Position numbers and translations under genes: made by a program. Below are positions 36,582 through 44,836 of a stretch of 64,000 bases of DNA, piece by piece. How positions within the stretch are numbered: the stretch's first letter is position 1; the number at the start of each line of letters is the position of its first letter. Under the pieces are notes generated by a model. The model saw only the letters and a program-made list of their open reading frames with translations. It was not told the origin of the DNA and ran no database searches. The DNA comes from Acidobacteriaceae bacterium (lineage in GTDB: Bacteria > Acidobacteriota > Terriglobia > Terriglobales > Acidobacteriaceae), in the NCBI GenBank assembly GCA_030038195.1, contig JASHPJ010000095.1:1-64000 (forward strand), written 5' to 3'.

Positions 36582-37427
36582 ATGGCCCAAGAAACAATCC
36601 GCACCCACCGGTATCACGCTGAAGCCACAGTTCTCCACGGCGATCTGTACCATCCGCTGGTTCAGGAAATCAAGCCGCAAACCAACGTGAAACTCGCCGA
36701 AGGCGGCGGCTACCTGTCGGAGCACGCCGAGCCGTACCGGCTCGAAGGCGTCATCTCCTTCGAGAAAGCCTACACCCAGGTGGCCGGCAACCCTGACTCC
36801 AAGCCCGGCCATGGCTGGAGCACGCTGGCGACATCGGTCGTCGAAAAACTGAATATTCTCGAGGTGGTCACCGCCGACCGCGTCGTCGGCCAGATTGCCA
36901 CCGATCATCCGCTGGAGGGCTACGTTCCCACCGTCCACTTCCTCGGCACGCGCTTTGAGAACCTGCGCATCGCCGGCCATCCGGTCAACATCGACATTTA
37001 CCCCGACCCCGGCTTCCTGGGTGAGAGACCGGCGAACGACGGTGCCTACACGCGCCATCCCGGCCTGCTCAAGCGACTCGAAGAGCAGTTCGAACGCATC
37101 CGCAAGTCCGACAAGGTTCCCGATGCAATCGTGCAGCGCTACAATGGAGTTTCATCGACTTCGGATGGTATTGAAACGATCGAATGCTCTCTGGTCAACT
37201 AGGCGAGCGGCCCCTATCCCGGCTGCTCTTACGGGCACGTGATCGATGTACCGGGCTTCGGGAAGGTTCATCTTGCCGTCCTGCGCATCGAGCACTCGGA
37301 CTGGGTGCACAACGTCCCCAAGAAGACCCTGTTTGACCTGACCATGATTGAACTGGAGATGGGATGCATCGGGGGCGGCAAAGCGGGGATCGTGAATCCG
37401 GTTACCAACGGGTCGACCGAGCCATAG
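36582..37427 (+). pseudogene. Unrecognised protein gene interrupted by an in-frame TAG
   Basis: The frame opens at 36582 (MAQETIRTHRYHAEATVLHG) and runs to TAG at 37200-37202 after ECSLVN. It then continues in the same frame, with coherent protein-like sequence (ASGPYPGCSYGHVIDVPGFG, then HLAVLRIEHSDW and FDLTMIELEMGCIGGG), to the TAG at 37425. The total is about 281 codons with one internal amber. A single C-to-T change of a CAG codon would explain it. The two halves read as one beta-rich domain with no signal peptide. I do not recognise the family. Either the gene is newly inactivated, or it makes a 206-residue product, or the stop is read through or a sequence error. The gene sits between the anti-sigma and CHAT genes. 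Confidence 0.7.
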
Positions 37428-39979
37428 TCCTGGCCGGTGGTCCGACGCTTCTTCTGCCCAAGGAGACGCTTCGGACTACCGCACAAAAACCAGCTTCTTC
37501 CTGGTTCCGCAGCTTTTCCATTCTTCCTGCCCTTGCCTTCCTGCTGCTGATTCCTCTCCAGGATACGCGCCCATCCAACGCACAGGTTGCGTATGAACGT
37601 GCGCAGCAATTGTTTGTCCACGGCCAGCTCGAAGACTGCCAGCGCAAAGCATTTTGGGGGTACGAGCAATTTCGAACCACCAGCCTGCCGTGGGCCTCGA
37701 AATTCCGGCTTCTGGAAGCCCAGGCCATGCTCTATCGGGGTCTTTATCCAGACTCGCTCGCCGTGCTTTCTAACTTCAGTCCACCCACCGGCGACCTGGA
37801 TGAAAGTGTGCAGGAACTCACAACCGAGGCCGTCTCTCTCGCGCACCTGCACCGCATCTCTCTGGCTGCGCAAAAACTCTCTGCTGCCGATGCGTTCTGT
37901 ACAGCCAATTCCCTTGAAGCGTGTGGTGAGGTTCTAAGAGCACACGGAATTCTGGCCATGGAGCGCGGCCAGCTCTCCGATGCGCGGCAGGCATTTCTTT
38001 CCAGCCTTTCCTTCGCGCGGGCTCACCATGACCTGAACCTGGAATCGAATGCCCGATTGAACCTGGGAACCGTTGCGCTCCAGGATAATCATTATGACGA
38101 GGCTGTGGACTGGTCGCAGCAGGCATACGCTTCAAGCCTCGCACTGGGGAATCAAAACCGTGCGCAAATCGCTCTCGGCAACCTTGGCTGGGCCTACTTC
38201 GAGCTAGGCGATTCCGAGCGCGCGCTGCCTTTATTCCGCGAAGCCGAACAGCGCGCCGCAAAGCTCGGCAACATCCGCAATCAGGTCAAATGGCTCACTA
38301 CCACCGGCTACGTCTACCAGAACACCGGCGACTGGATGCGCGCGGCCCAGTTCTACGGACAGGTTCTCGACCTTGCCCGGCCCATCCATAGCCAGGAAGA
38401 TGTCATCAACTCCCTCGAAGACCTTGCCCATCTCTCCATCGCGATGGGCAATCTCGACCAAGCAAATGCGTATCTGGCCCAGCTCACGCCCCTGGTGCGC
38501 GCCACGCAGAATCGACTCGACGACCTCGACATCACCCTCGCGCAGGGCGAGATCGCCGCCGCCCGCCGGCAGGATCAGCAGGCTCAATCCATCTTCAAAT
38601 CCATTGCCGCCGATCCCGACAGCCAGACCTCCATGCGCCTGGGCGCCGAGCACCAGCTTGCCAGTCTCTACGAGCGCGAAGGCAACGCCGCCTCCGCCGA
38701 CCGCATGTACCGAACCGCGCTCACCACCTTCGAGTCGGCCCGCCAGCAGCTCAAGAAAGAAGACTCCAAGCTTCCCTTCCTGGCCAACGCCACGCCCATC
38801 TACACTGACTACATCCACTTCCTCATTCAGCAGGGCAAAGTGCGGCAGGCGCTCGACGTGGCCGATCACGGCCGCGCCCGCACGCTCGAGCAGGGGCTGG
38901 GCCTGATCTCCCGCGAGCGCACCTTTCACCCGGCTCCGCTCAACCCCGGCGGCATTGCGCGCAAGGCCGGCGCAACGCTGCTCTTCTACTGGCTGGGCCG
39001 CTCGCAATCGTACCTGTGGGCCATCACCCCCACAAAGACCGCGTTGTTTCCGCTGCCTGCGCGCAGCCAGATCGCCGCCGTCGTCCAGCGCTACCGCAAT
39101 GTGCTGCTCGGCCCCGACGGCACGCTCGAATCCTCGCAGGCTGACGGCGTCGCGCTCTATCGCACGCTGGTCGCGCCCGCCGCCGCGCTCATCCCTCCCG
39201 GCGCCAACGTGGTCATCCTCAGCGATGGCGCGCTCAGCGAGCTGAACTTTGAGACCCTCATCGTCCCCGGCCCGCATCCCCACTACTGGATCGAAGACGC
39301 CACTCTCTCTTCCGCGCCGTCGCTTTACATGCTGGCCGCGGCCAAACCCGCGCGCGACGCTGGCCGCAGGCTGCTTCTGCTGGGCAACGCCGTCTCGCCC
39401 AACCCCGACTATCCCCAACTGGCGCAGGCGCCGCTCGAAATGCAGCGCATCGAAAAGCACTTTCCCGCCAACGACGAAACCGTGCTCTCGCGCCAGCAGG
39501 CCAATCCCGCGTCGTATCTCAACAGCAGACTCGGGCAGTACTCCTACATCCACTTCGTCGCGCACGGCGTAGCCAGCCGCACCGATCCGCTCGACTCGGC
39601 CATCATCCTTTCGCCCGCCAGCGACGCAGAAGACTCCTTCAAGCTCTACGCGCGCGAAATCATCCAGCATCCCATCCATGCGCAGCTTGTCACCATCTCG
39701 TCGTGCTACGGCGGCGGCACACGCTCTTACGCAGGCGAGGGGCTGGTCGGCTTGTCATGGGCGTTTCTGCGCGCCGGCGCGCACAACGTCATCGGCGCAC
39801 TGTGGGAAGTAAGCGACGACTCCACGCCGCAGTTGATGGACACGCTGTATCAGCGGCTCGAACAGGGCGCGCCGCCCGCCGTGGCCCTGCGCCAGGCCAA
39901 GCTCACGCTGCTCCACTCCCAGGGCAGCTTCCGCAATCCGTTCTACTGGGCGCCGTTCCAGCTTTACACCGGACTGTGA
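37364..39979 (+). CDS. TPR-CHAT domain caspase-like protease
   Basis: 871 residues. A hydrophobic segment (ILPALAFLLLIPLQ, about 53-66) anchors or exports the protein. TPR units cover about 80-500 (for example ARLNLGTVALQDNHYDEAVD). A CHAT domain (about 560-871) belongs to the caspase/separase clan. Its catalytic dyad is intact: H734 in IHFVAHG and C781 in ISSCYGGGT. The ending FRNPFYWAPFQLYTG is also typical of CHAT. CHAT proteases act as regulated peptidases in bacterial signalling and cell-death or defence systems. The only ATG overlaps the interrupted gene by 64 bases and is preceded by GGAGATGGG. The partner substrate is not evident. Confidence 0.9.
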   Translation: MHRGRQSGDRESGYQRVDRAIVLAGGPTLLLPKETLRTTAQKPASSWFRSFSILPALAFLLLIPLQDTRPSNAQVAYERAQQLFVHGQLEDCQRKAFWGYEQFRTTSLPWASKFRLLEAQAMLYRGLYPDSLAVLSNFSPPTGDLDESVQELTTEAVSLAHLHRISLAAQKLSAADAFCTANSLEACGEVLRAHGILAMERGQLSDARQAFLSSLSFARAHHDLNLESNARLNLGTVALQDNHYDEAVDWSQQAYASSLALGNQNRAQIALGNLGWAYFELGDSERALPLFREAEQRAAKLGNIRNQVKWLTTTGYVYQNTGDWMRAAQFYGQVLDLARPIHSQEDVINSLEDLAHLSIAMGNLDQANAYLAQLTPLVRATQNRLDDLDITLAQGEIAAARRQDQQAQSIFKSIAADPDSQTSMRLGAEHQLASLYEREGNAASADRMYRTALTTFESARQQLKKEDSKLPFLANATPIYTDYIHFLIQQGKVRQALDVADHGRARTLEQGLGLISRERTFHPAPLNPGGIARKAGATLLFYWLGRSQSYLWAITPTKTALFPLPARSQIAAVVQRYRNVLLGPDGTLESSQADGVALYRTLVAPAAALIPPGANVVILSDGALSELNFETLIVPGPHPHYWIEDATLSSAPSLYMLAAAKPARDAGRRLLLLGNAVSPNPDYPQLAQAPLEMQRIEKHFPANDETVLSRQQANPASYLNSRLGQYSYIHFVAHGVASRTDPLDSAIILSPASDAEDSFKLYAREIIQHPIHAQLVTISSCYGGGTRSYAGEGLVGLSWAFLRAGAHNVIGALWEVSDDSTPQLMDTLYQRLEQGAPPAVALRQAKLTLLHSQGSFRNPFYWAPFQLYTGL

Positions 39980-40247
39980 CCGTAGGCACAGCAACACTCT
40001 TCGCGCAACGCACGAAGTGTAAGACCACGACTTTACTCGCACTGAAAAACCGGAGATTGTTCCACGAAAAATTGTTTTAAAAGAGCACGGCTTCAAAGCC
40101 TGCTGAAAAATGCTCAAGGGAGGCTTTGTAACAGGGCGCAGCTTCAGCCGCGCCGCATGAGCCCGGCAATCGATTGGGCTTCAACCCCTGGTAGATACTT
40201 TTGCTGCGAGAAATAACTCTCCGATACGCACAGCCGCGTAAGCTATC
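39980..40247. other. Intergenic region with REP-like short palindromes
   Basis: No gene was recognised. Several short inverted motifs of the interspersed-repeat type are present, such as CGGCTTCAAAGCC, GCGCAGCTTCAGCCGCGC and TGGGCTTCAACCCC. Convergent genes end on both sides, so a termination function is possible. No classical T-run hairpin was found. Confidence 0.5.
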
Positions 40248-41720
40248 TCACCCTGCCTCCGGCCCCGCAAACAAAAACTCCCACGAAGCATCCAGATACA
40301 GCCATCGCTGCGTGCCGAACCAGCTTGTCGGCAGCCCCGGCACATGCAGCAGCGCGTGCCCACCCGAGCACATCAATTCCGTTCCGTTCCACGCCAGGAA
40401 CGTGCGCGACACGAGGCCCACCTGCGCCGGATGCGCCACGCGCTTGAGACACACCGGGCACCGCTGCCGCTGATCGAGCAGCGCCCAGCGCATGCCGCCA
40501 AGGCAGAGCGCAAAGGCCGAGAAGAGCTGGATGTAATCCGCCGCATACGTTGTGCCGAACGACCGCCAGTAGGCCAGATCGAGCGACATGTAATACACAA
40601 TCGGCAGTAGCAGCGCGATCTTCGCAGCCAGATAGAGCCAGCGCACAACGCGGCGCGGCCACTGCGGCCGGTGCGAGCTCGGGCTGTACTCGCCCAGCGA
40701 AACCGTCGTAATGGCCGGCAGCGCCAGCAGCGCCAGAAACAGCGCAAACCGGTACAAATCCCATGGCCCCACGGACTCATCGTCCATCGAAAACCCGTTC
40801 AGATCGAGCTCCGTGTCGTTGCGTCCGTATGCGGTAATGTGCACCGAGCCTGTCCACATCTCCGCGCGCCCCGCGCGGGTAAGATGCGCCACCACACTCC
40901 CGCTCGCCTGCGCCGGCATCGCGGCCTCCGGCTCCAGCACCCACGCGTCGACGTTGCCCGGCAGCTTCCACGCGCGGCGCGCCGCCACGCCCACAATTCG
41001 CGCCTCGCGCCGGCCCACATGCAGCACCTTGCCGGCAATCTCCGGATCGGCGCCGAATGCGCGCCGCCACATCGCATCACTCACAATCGCCGCGGGCAAC
41101 GCGTCATCCGCCCCGCCATCCTCATTCTTCCACTGCGCCGGAATCCCGAGCAGCGTAAATAGATTCGGCGTAGCGTAAGCAATCTTCCACGCGCCTTTAA
41201 GCACGCCGCCGTCGAGCACGTTTTCCCGGCTCATCCAGTAAAACGCCATCTCGTCAAAGTACCGCTGCCGCCTGGCGCTCCACGCCTGAAACAGCTCGAA
41301 CGGAATCGAAGTGCCGCCTTTCGCTTCGCTCGACTTCTGGATCAGGATGAGCCCCGTTCTCGCCGGAGCCCACAACGGATTCGTCGCCGACCGCGCTTCA
41401 GGCAGCAGATGCGCCACCAGACAGCTCGCCGCCAGCACCGTCGCCATGGCCAGCAGGCACTGCCCCGCCGATCCATGCAGAGCAACCGGCCGCGCCTTTT
41501 CGCGCTGCGCATGCCGCCGTAAACACCACGCATCCTGAAACGCACCCAGGCAAAATGCTGTGGCGTACCATCCGCCGGCGCATGACCGCTCCACGTGCCA
41601 CGTCTCCGCCTGCCACTCGCGCAGCCACTCCGCACGCATGCCGGCAGGAACCAGCAGCGCCGCGCCGCGCATCAGCATCCTGCGCAGCAGCGAGAAGGCC
41701 ATCCCCACCAGGGACGTCAT
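40248..41720 (-). CDS. Membrane protein with MacB-like periplasmic domain and C-terminal Cys pairs
   Basis: 490 residues. The N-terminal 70 residues (PAGMRAEWLREWQAETWHVE) resemble the leader of acidobacterial orphan permeases. A MacB core-like extracytoplasmic region follows (WSARRQRYFDEMAFY, YATPNLFTLLGIP, DAMWRRAFGADPEIAGKVLH). Helices (FALFLALLALPAITTVSLG, LYLAAKIALLLPIVYYMSLD) come next, then a tail with CPVC and a later Cys in ELMCSGGH, suggesting a zinc ribbon. The FtsX coupling motif is missing, so it is not an ordinary transporter permease. It overlaps padR by 4 bases and is presumably controlled with it. Confidence 0.72.
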   Translation of the reverse strand: MTSLVGMAFSLLRRMLMRGAALLVPAGMRAEWLREWQAETWHVERSCAGGWYATAFCLGAFQDAWCLRRHAQREKARPVALHGSAGQCLLAMATVLAASCLVAHLLPEARSATNPLWAPARTGLILIQKSSEAKGGTSIPFELFQAWSARRQRYFDEMAFYWMSRENVLDGGVLKGAWKIAYATPNLFTLLGIPAQWKNEDGGADDALPAAIVSDAMWRRAFGADPEIAGKVLHVGRREARIVGVAARRAWKLPGNVDAWVLEPEAAMPAQASGSVVAHLTRAGRAEMWTGSVHITAYGRNDTELDLNGFSMDDESVGPWDLYRFALFLALLALPAITTVSLGEYSPSSHRPQWPRRVVRWLYLAAKIALLLPIVYYMSLDLAYWRSFGTTYAADYIQLFSAFALCLGGMRWALLDQRQRCPVCLKRVAHPAQVGLVSRTFLAWNGTELMCSGGHALLHVPGLPTSWFGTQRWLYLDASWEFLFAGPEAG

Positions 41721-42034
41721 ACCGTCTTCGCCTCCTCGGTGGGAATCAGCCGCTCCAGCAGCGGATAGCGTCTGCGCGAGGCCTCCAGCGTCGACTTCCC
41801 CGCCGCCGTCAGCTTGTAATACTTGCGCGCCGGCCTCTGCTCCGCGTCGGCAATCGACTGCTTCTCCCAGTGCGACCGGATCAGCTCGTCCCGCTCCAGC
41901 CGCCGCAGCGCCGGATAGACCGTGCCGCTGGGCAGCCCGGTCATCTCCATCACGCTGAATCCATAGATGTATCCCGCATGGATCGCCTGCAGGATCATCG
42001 CCGCCGTATGCGAAAGTTTGGGCTCCACGGCCAT
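41717..42034 (-). CDS. PadR-family transcriptional regulator
   Basis: 105 residues forming one winged helix-turn-helix: ILQAIHAGYIYGFSVMEMTG, then LPSGTVYPALRRLERDELIR and the wing RPARKYYKLTAAGKSTLE. PadR proteins are dimeric repressors released by small ligands and often control adjacent efflux or permease genes. Its start codon lies 14 bases from a symmetrical control region (42048-42093) that also covers the promoter of the divergent ABC exporter. Its stop overlaps the start of the membrane protein by 4 bases. Auto-repression and control of both operons is the natural reading. Confidence 0.93.
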   Translation of the reverse strand: MAVEPKLSHTAAMILQAIHAGYIYGFSVMEMTGLPSGTVYPALRRLERDELIRSHWEKQSIADAEQRPARKYYKLTAAGKSTLEASRRRYPLLERLIPTEEAKTV

Positions 42035-42047
42035 GCGCGCATTTTAA

Positions 42048-42093
42048 CTATGTAGTGATCTACTTGACAAGCTATATACAGAATGCTACATAG
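42048..42093 (+). promoter_or_regulatory. Divergent control region: consensus promoter inside palindromic PadR-type sites
   Basis: Rightward promoter: TTGACA (42064-42069), a 17-base spacer and TACATA (42087-42092). A perfect inverted repeat CTATGTAG (42048-42055) / CTACATAG (42086-42093) brackets it, and the second arm covers the -10. An overlapping dyad GTAG-TGAT-CTAC lies at 42052-42063. ATGTA/TACAT half-sites are typical of PadR operators. Confidence 0.75.
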
Positions 42094-42111
42094 GGCAACA
42101 GGAAGGCCTAC

Positions 42112-42885
42112 ATGCTTACCGTACAGAACCTGTTCAAAAGCTACCGCGGCATCCCCGCCGTCCAGGATGTCTCGTTCACCGTCGCGCCCGGCGAGGTCAT
42201 CGGTTTTCTGGGCCCTAACGGTGCGGGCAAATCCACCACCGTCAAGATCATCACCGGCATGCTGCACCCCAACGAGGGCTGCGTGCTCTTTGAAGGCCGC
42301 GACATCCGCGACGACATGGTCGCCTATCGCGCGGCTTTCGGCTATGTCCCCGAAGAGGCGCATCTCTATACCTATCTCTCCGGCCTCGAATATTTGCAGC
42401 TCATCGGCCGGCTGCGCGGGCTGCCCGAAGCCGTGCTCACCGCCAAGGCCACCAGCCTGTTGCGCCTGCTCCAGCTTGAATCCTGGCAGTACTCATCCAT
42501 CTCGTCTTACTCGAAAGGCATGCGCCAGCGCGTGCTCATCGCCGCTGCGCTGCTGCATGATCCACGCCTGTTCATCTTCGACGAGCCGCTCTCCGGCCTC
42601 GATGTTGCCTCCGCGCGGCTTTTCAAGGACCTGCTTGAAGTTCTCGCTGCGCAGGGCAAGGCGATTCTCTACATCTCCCACGCCCTCGAAGTCGTCGAGC
42701 AGATCTGCAACCGGGTTATCGTCATCGCCGGCGGACGCGTGCTGGCCGACGCGCCGCCTTCCGATCTGACGCAGTTCATGAGCCTGCCCAATCTCGAAAG
42801 CGTCTTCGCGCAGCTCGTCCAACAGCAGGACACCGCCGCCATCGCACACCAGATCGTCGAGGTTATGCGGATTCATCATGTCTGA
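42112..42885 (+). CDS. ABC transporter ATP-binding protein
   Basis: 257 residues with all ABC motifs: Walker A GPNGAGKST, Q-loop region YVPEEAHLY, signature SYSKGMRQR and Walker B LFIFDEPLSGLD, followed by the switch His in YISHALE. It matches the drug/ABC-2 exporter type. Its end overlaps the start of the membrane gene at 42878 by 8 bases, which marks an ATPase-permease pair. Transcription starts from the promoter at 42064-42092 and is probably repressed by the divergent PadR. Confidence 0.94.
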   Translation: MLTVQNLFKSYRGIPAVQDVSFTVAPGEVIGFLGPNGAGKSTTVKIITGMLHPNEGCVLFEGRDIRDDMVAYRAAFGYVPEEAHLYTYLSGLEYLQLIGRLRGLPEAVLTAKATSLLRLLQLESWQYSSISSYSKGMRQRVLIAAALLHDPRLFIFDEPLSGLDVASARLFKDLLEVLAAQGKAILYISHALEVVEQICNRVIVIAGGRVLADAPPSDLTQFMSLPNLESVFAQLVQQQDTAAIAHQIVEVMRIHHV

Positions 42886-44713
42886 AGCCTTTCAACACCT
42901 TTTAACCATGTCCGGACCCGAAGCCCTCTCGCTCAACGAGCAGGCCGCGCTCGGCGAAGCGCACCCACGCGAGCGCAGCCAGTTCACGCACCTTGTCCGA
43001 CACTATCTCGAGCGCTTCTTCAATCACGAAACCGCAGCGCCCGACGGCAGCGCCAAGGCGCGCCTCATTCTCGCCGCATTCGCTGCCGGCATTCCGGGGC
43101 TCATGGTCGCCGTCTATCTCTGGCCCGTCTACCATCCTTTTCGCGGATGGCCGCCCAACCATCCCTCCAACGGCGGACCACCGCCCTACTGGCTCCAGGT
43201 CAATCATCATCTCTTCTTCGTGCTCTACTCCTTCGTGGTCATGGGCATCGTCACCGTCTTCGAGTGGGACCTGTTCTTCCCCGACCTGCTCGATATCTCC
43301 GTTCTCGGCACACTGCCCATACCCACGCGCCGGCTATTCCGCGCCCGCGTCGCCGCCATCGCCATCTTCATCGCCGGCTTCCTCTTCGATTCCAACATCC
43401 TCGCTCCACTGATTCTTCCTGAGTCCATCGAGCCACCCAGCGTCGCGCGCCTCATCGCCGGCCACGTGCTCGCTGCCTTCGGCGCGGGGCTCTTTGCCGC
43501 GCTCTTCGTGGTTGCCTTTCAATCGACTCTGCTTGCGCTCTTCGGCGAAAGGCTCTTTCGCAAGCTCTCGCTCTTTGTGCAGGGCCTGACGATCTCCGCT
43601 CTGCTCATCGCGCTGCTGCTCTTTCCTGTGCTCTCGGGCGCAGTGCCTGCCCTGCTGCAATCGGGCAGCGTCTGCGCGCGCTGGTTTCCACCCTTCTGGT
43701 TCCTCGGTATCTACCAGCGATTGCTCGAAGGCCCGTCAGCCTTGCCTATCTACACCCAACTCGCGCAGATGGCATGGCCTGCCACACTCGCCGCCGCTGC
43801 GCTCATGCTCATCGCCTACCCGCTCGCGTACCTGCGCCGCGTCCGGTGTCTCATCGAAGGCTCCGTGACGCGCAAGGCGCGCAATCCGCTCGCGCGCGCC
43901 GCGCATCCGCTCATTCATCTCTCCATCGCGCGCGCGCCCATCCGGCGCGCCGTCTTTCACTTCATCGGCCAGACCCTGCTGCGCGTCCCACGCTACCGCA
44001 TCTACCTCGTTCTCTACTGCGGCGTGGGCCTCTCGGTTGTCACTGCCAGCGTGCTACGTTTCAACGTTATGCACAACCAGCTTCACATCGCCATCTCCGC
44101 CGACGGCCTGCGTTCCGCCATCGCCATCATTGCCTTCTGGATCGTCGCCGGCCTCCGCTCAGCTTTCATCTCGCCCGGCAACGAACGCGGAAGCTGGGCC
44201 TTCCGCATCGCGCACGGCAACCCTCCCGCCTTCCCAATCGCTCTCGACCGCCTGCAAGCCGCCAAGACCTGGGTCATGGTCTGCGCGCTCGCCGTCACAT
44301 GCGCCGCGCTGCTCGCATCGCGCGCCATCGCTCCACCGGAACTGCTTAACGCCGCAGCCACCGCTGCGCAGACCCTTACAGTACTCGCACTCTGCCTGCT
44401 GCTCACCGACGCTTTCTTCCTCCATGTCATCACCGTTCCCTTCACCGGCACGCCCTCCAGCGAAGAGCCCAACCTCGCCTTCACGCTGCTCAGGTACTTC
44501 ACCTTCTTTCCCGTCGTGGTCTGGCTCCCGATCGCCGTCGAGCCCTGGATCGAGAGCAAACTCTGGCACTTTGCCACTGCGGTCATCGCCATCATCGCAG
44601 CCCATATCGGATTGCGCTTCTGTCACCACGCCCTCGTCGCCGCACACTGCCAGCAGCTTCCACTCGAAGAAGACGAAGAAGACTTCCCCATGCGCCTGGG
44701 CCTGCGCTACTGA
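42878..44713 (+). CDS. ABC-2-type transporter membrane subunit
   Basis: 611 residues with about ten or more hydrophobic helices, including LILAAFAAGIPGLMVAVYLW, FVLYSFVVMGIVTVF, AAIAIFIAGFLFDSNIL and ALLIALLLFPVLSGAVPALL. It is larger than usual ABC-2 permeases and has a long central loop with many basic residues. The 8-base overlap with the ATPase gene makes it the cognate membrane partner. No substrate is evident. Export of toxic compounds or antibiotics would fit PadR control and is inference. Confidence 0.8.
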   Translation: MSEAFQHLLTMSGPEALSLNEQAALGEAHPRERSQFTHLVRHYLERFFNHETAAPDGSAKARLILAAFAAGIPGLMVAVYLWPVYHPFRGWPPNHPSNGGPPPYWLQVNHHLFFVLYSFVVMGIVTVFEWDLFFPDLLDISVLGTLPIPTRRLFRARVAAIAIFIAGFLFDSNILAPLILPESIEPPSVARLIAGHVLAAFGAGLFAALFVVAFQSTLLALFGERLFRKLSLFVQGLTISALLIALLLFPVLSGAVPALLQSGSVCARWFPPFWFLGIYQRLLEGPSALPIYTQLAQMAWPATLAAAALMLIAYPLAYLRRVRCLIEGSVTRKARNPLARAAHPLIHLSIARAPIRRAVFHFIGQTLLRVPRYRIYLVLYCGVGLSVVTASVLRFNVMHNQLHIAISADGLRSAIAIIAFWIVAGLRSAFISPGNERGSWAFRIAHGNPPAFPIALDRLQAAKTWVMVCALAVTCAALLASRAIAPPELLNAAATAAQTLTVLALCLLLTDAFFLHVITVPFTGTPSSEEPNLAFTLLRYFTFFPVVVWLPIAVEPWIESKLWHFATAVIAIIAAHIGLRFCHHALVAAHCQQLPLEEDEEDFPMRLGLRY

Positions 44714-44735
44714 CTCCAGCACCGCAAGAATCCTC

Positions 44736-44763
44736 GTAGCGCCGGCCTCCTGGCCGGCTGTAC
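44736..44763. repeat. Short palindromic repeat, family D
   Basis: GTAGCGCCGGCC...GGCCGGCTGTAC. A close copy lies at 63884-63912 (GTAGCGCCGGC...GCCGGCTTGTAG). Both are intergenic. Confidence 0.7.
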
Positions 44764-44836
44764 TGACGGCTTCCGCGCCGCCAGCCCATGCGCTCGCCCC
44801 TTATCTCCACACCGTACTTGCGATACAGTGAAAGCA

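Noticed and set aside
37200-37202. The internal TAG as a recoded pyrrolysine or selenocysteine codon
   Set aside because: Selenocysteine uses TGA, and pyrrolysine needs special genes not expected here. A CAG-to-TAG mutation is simpler.
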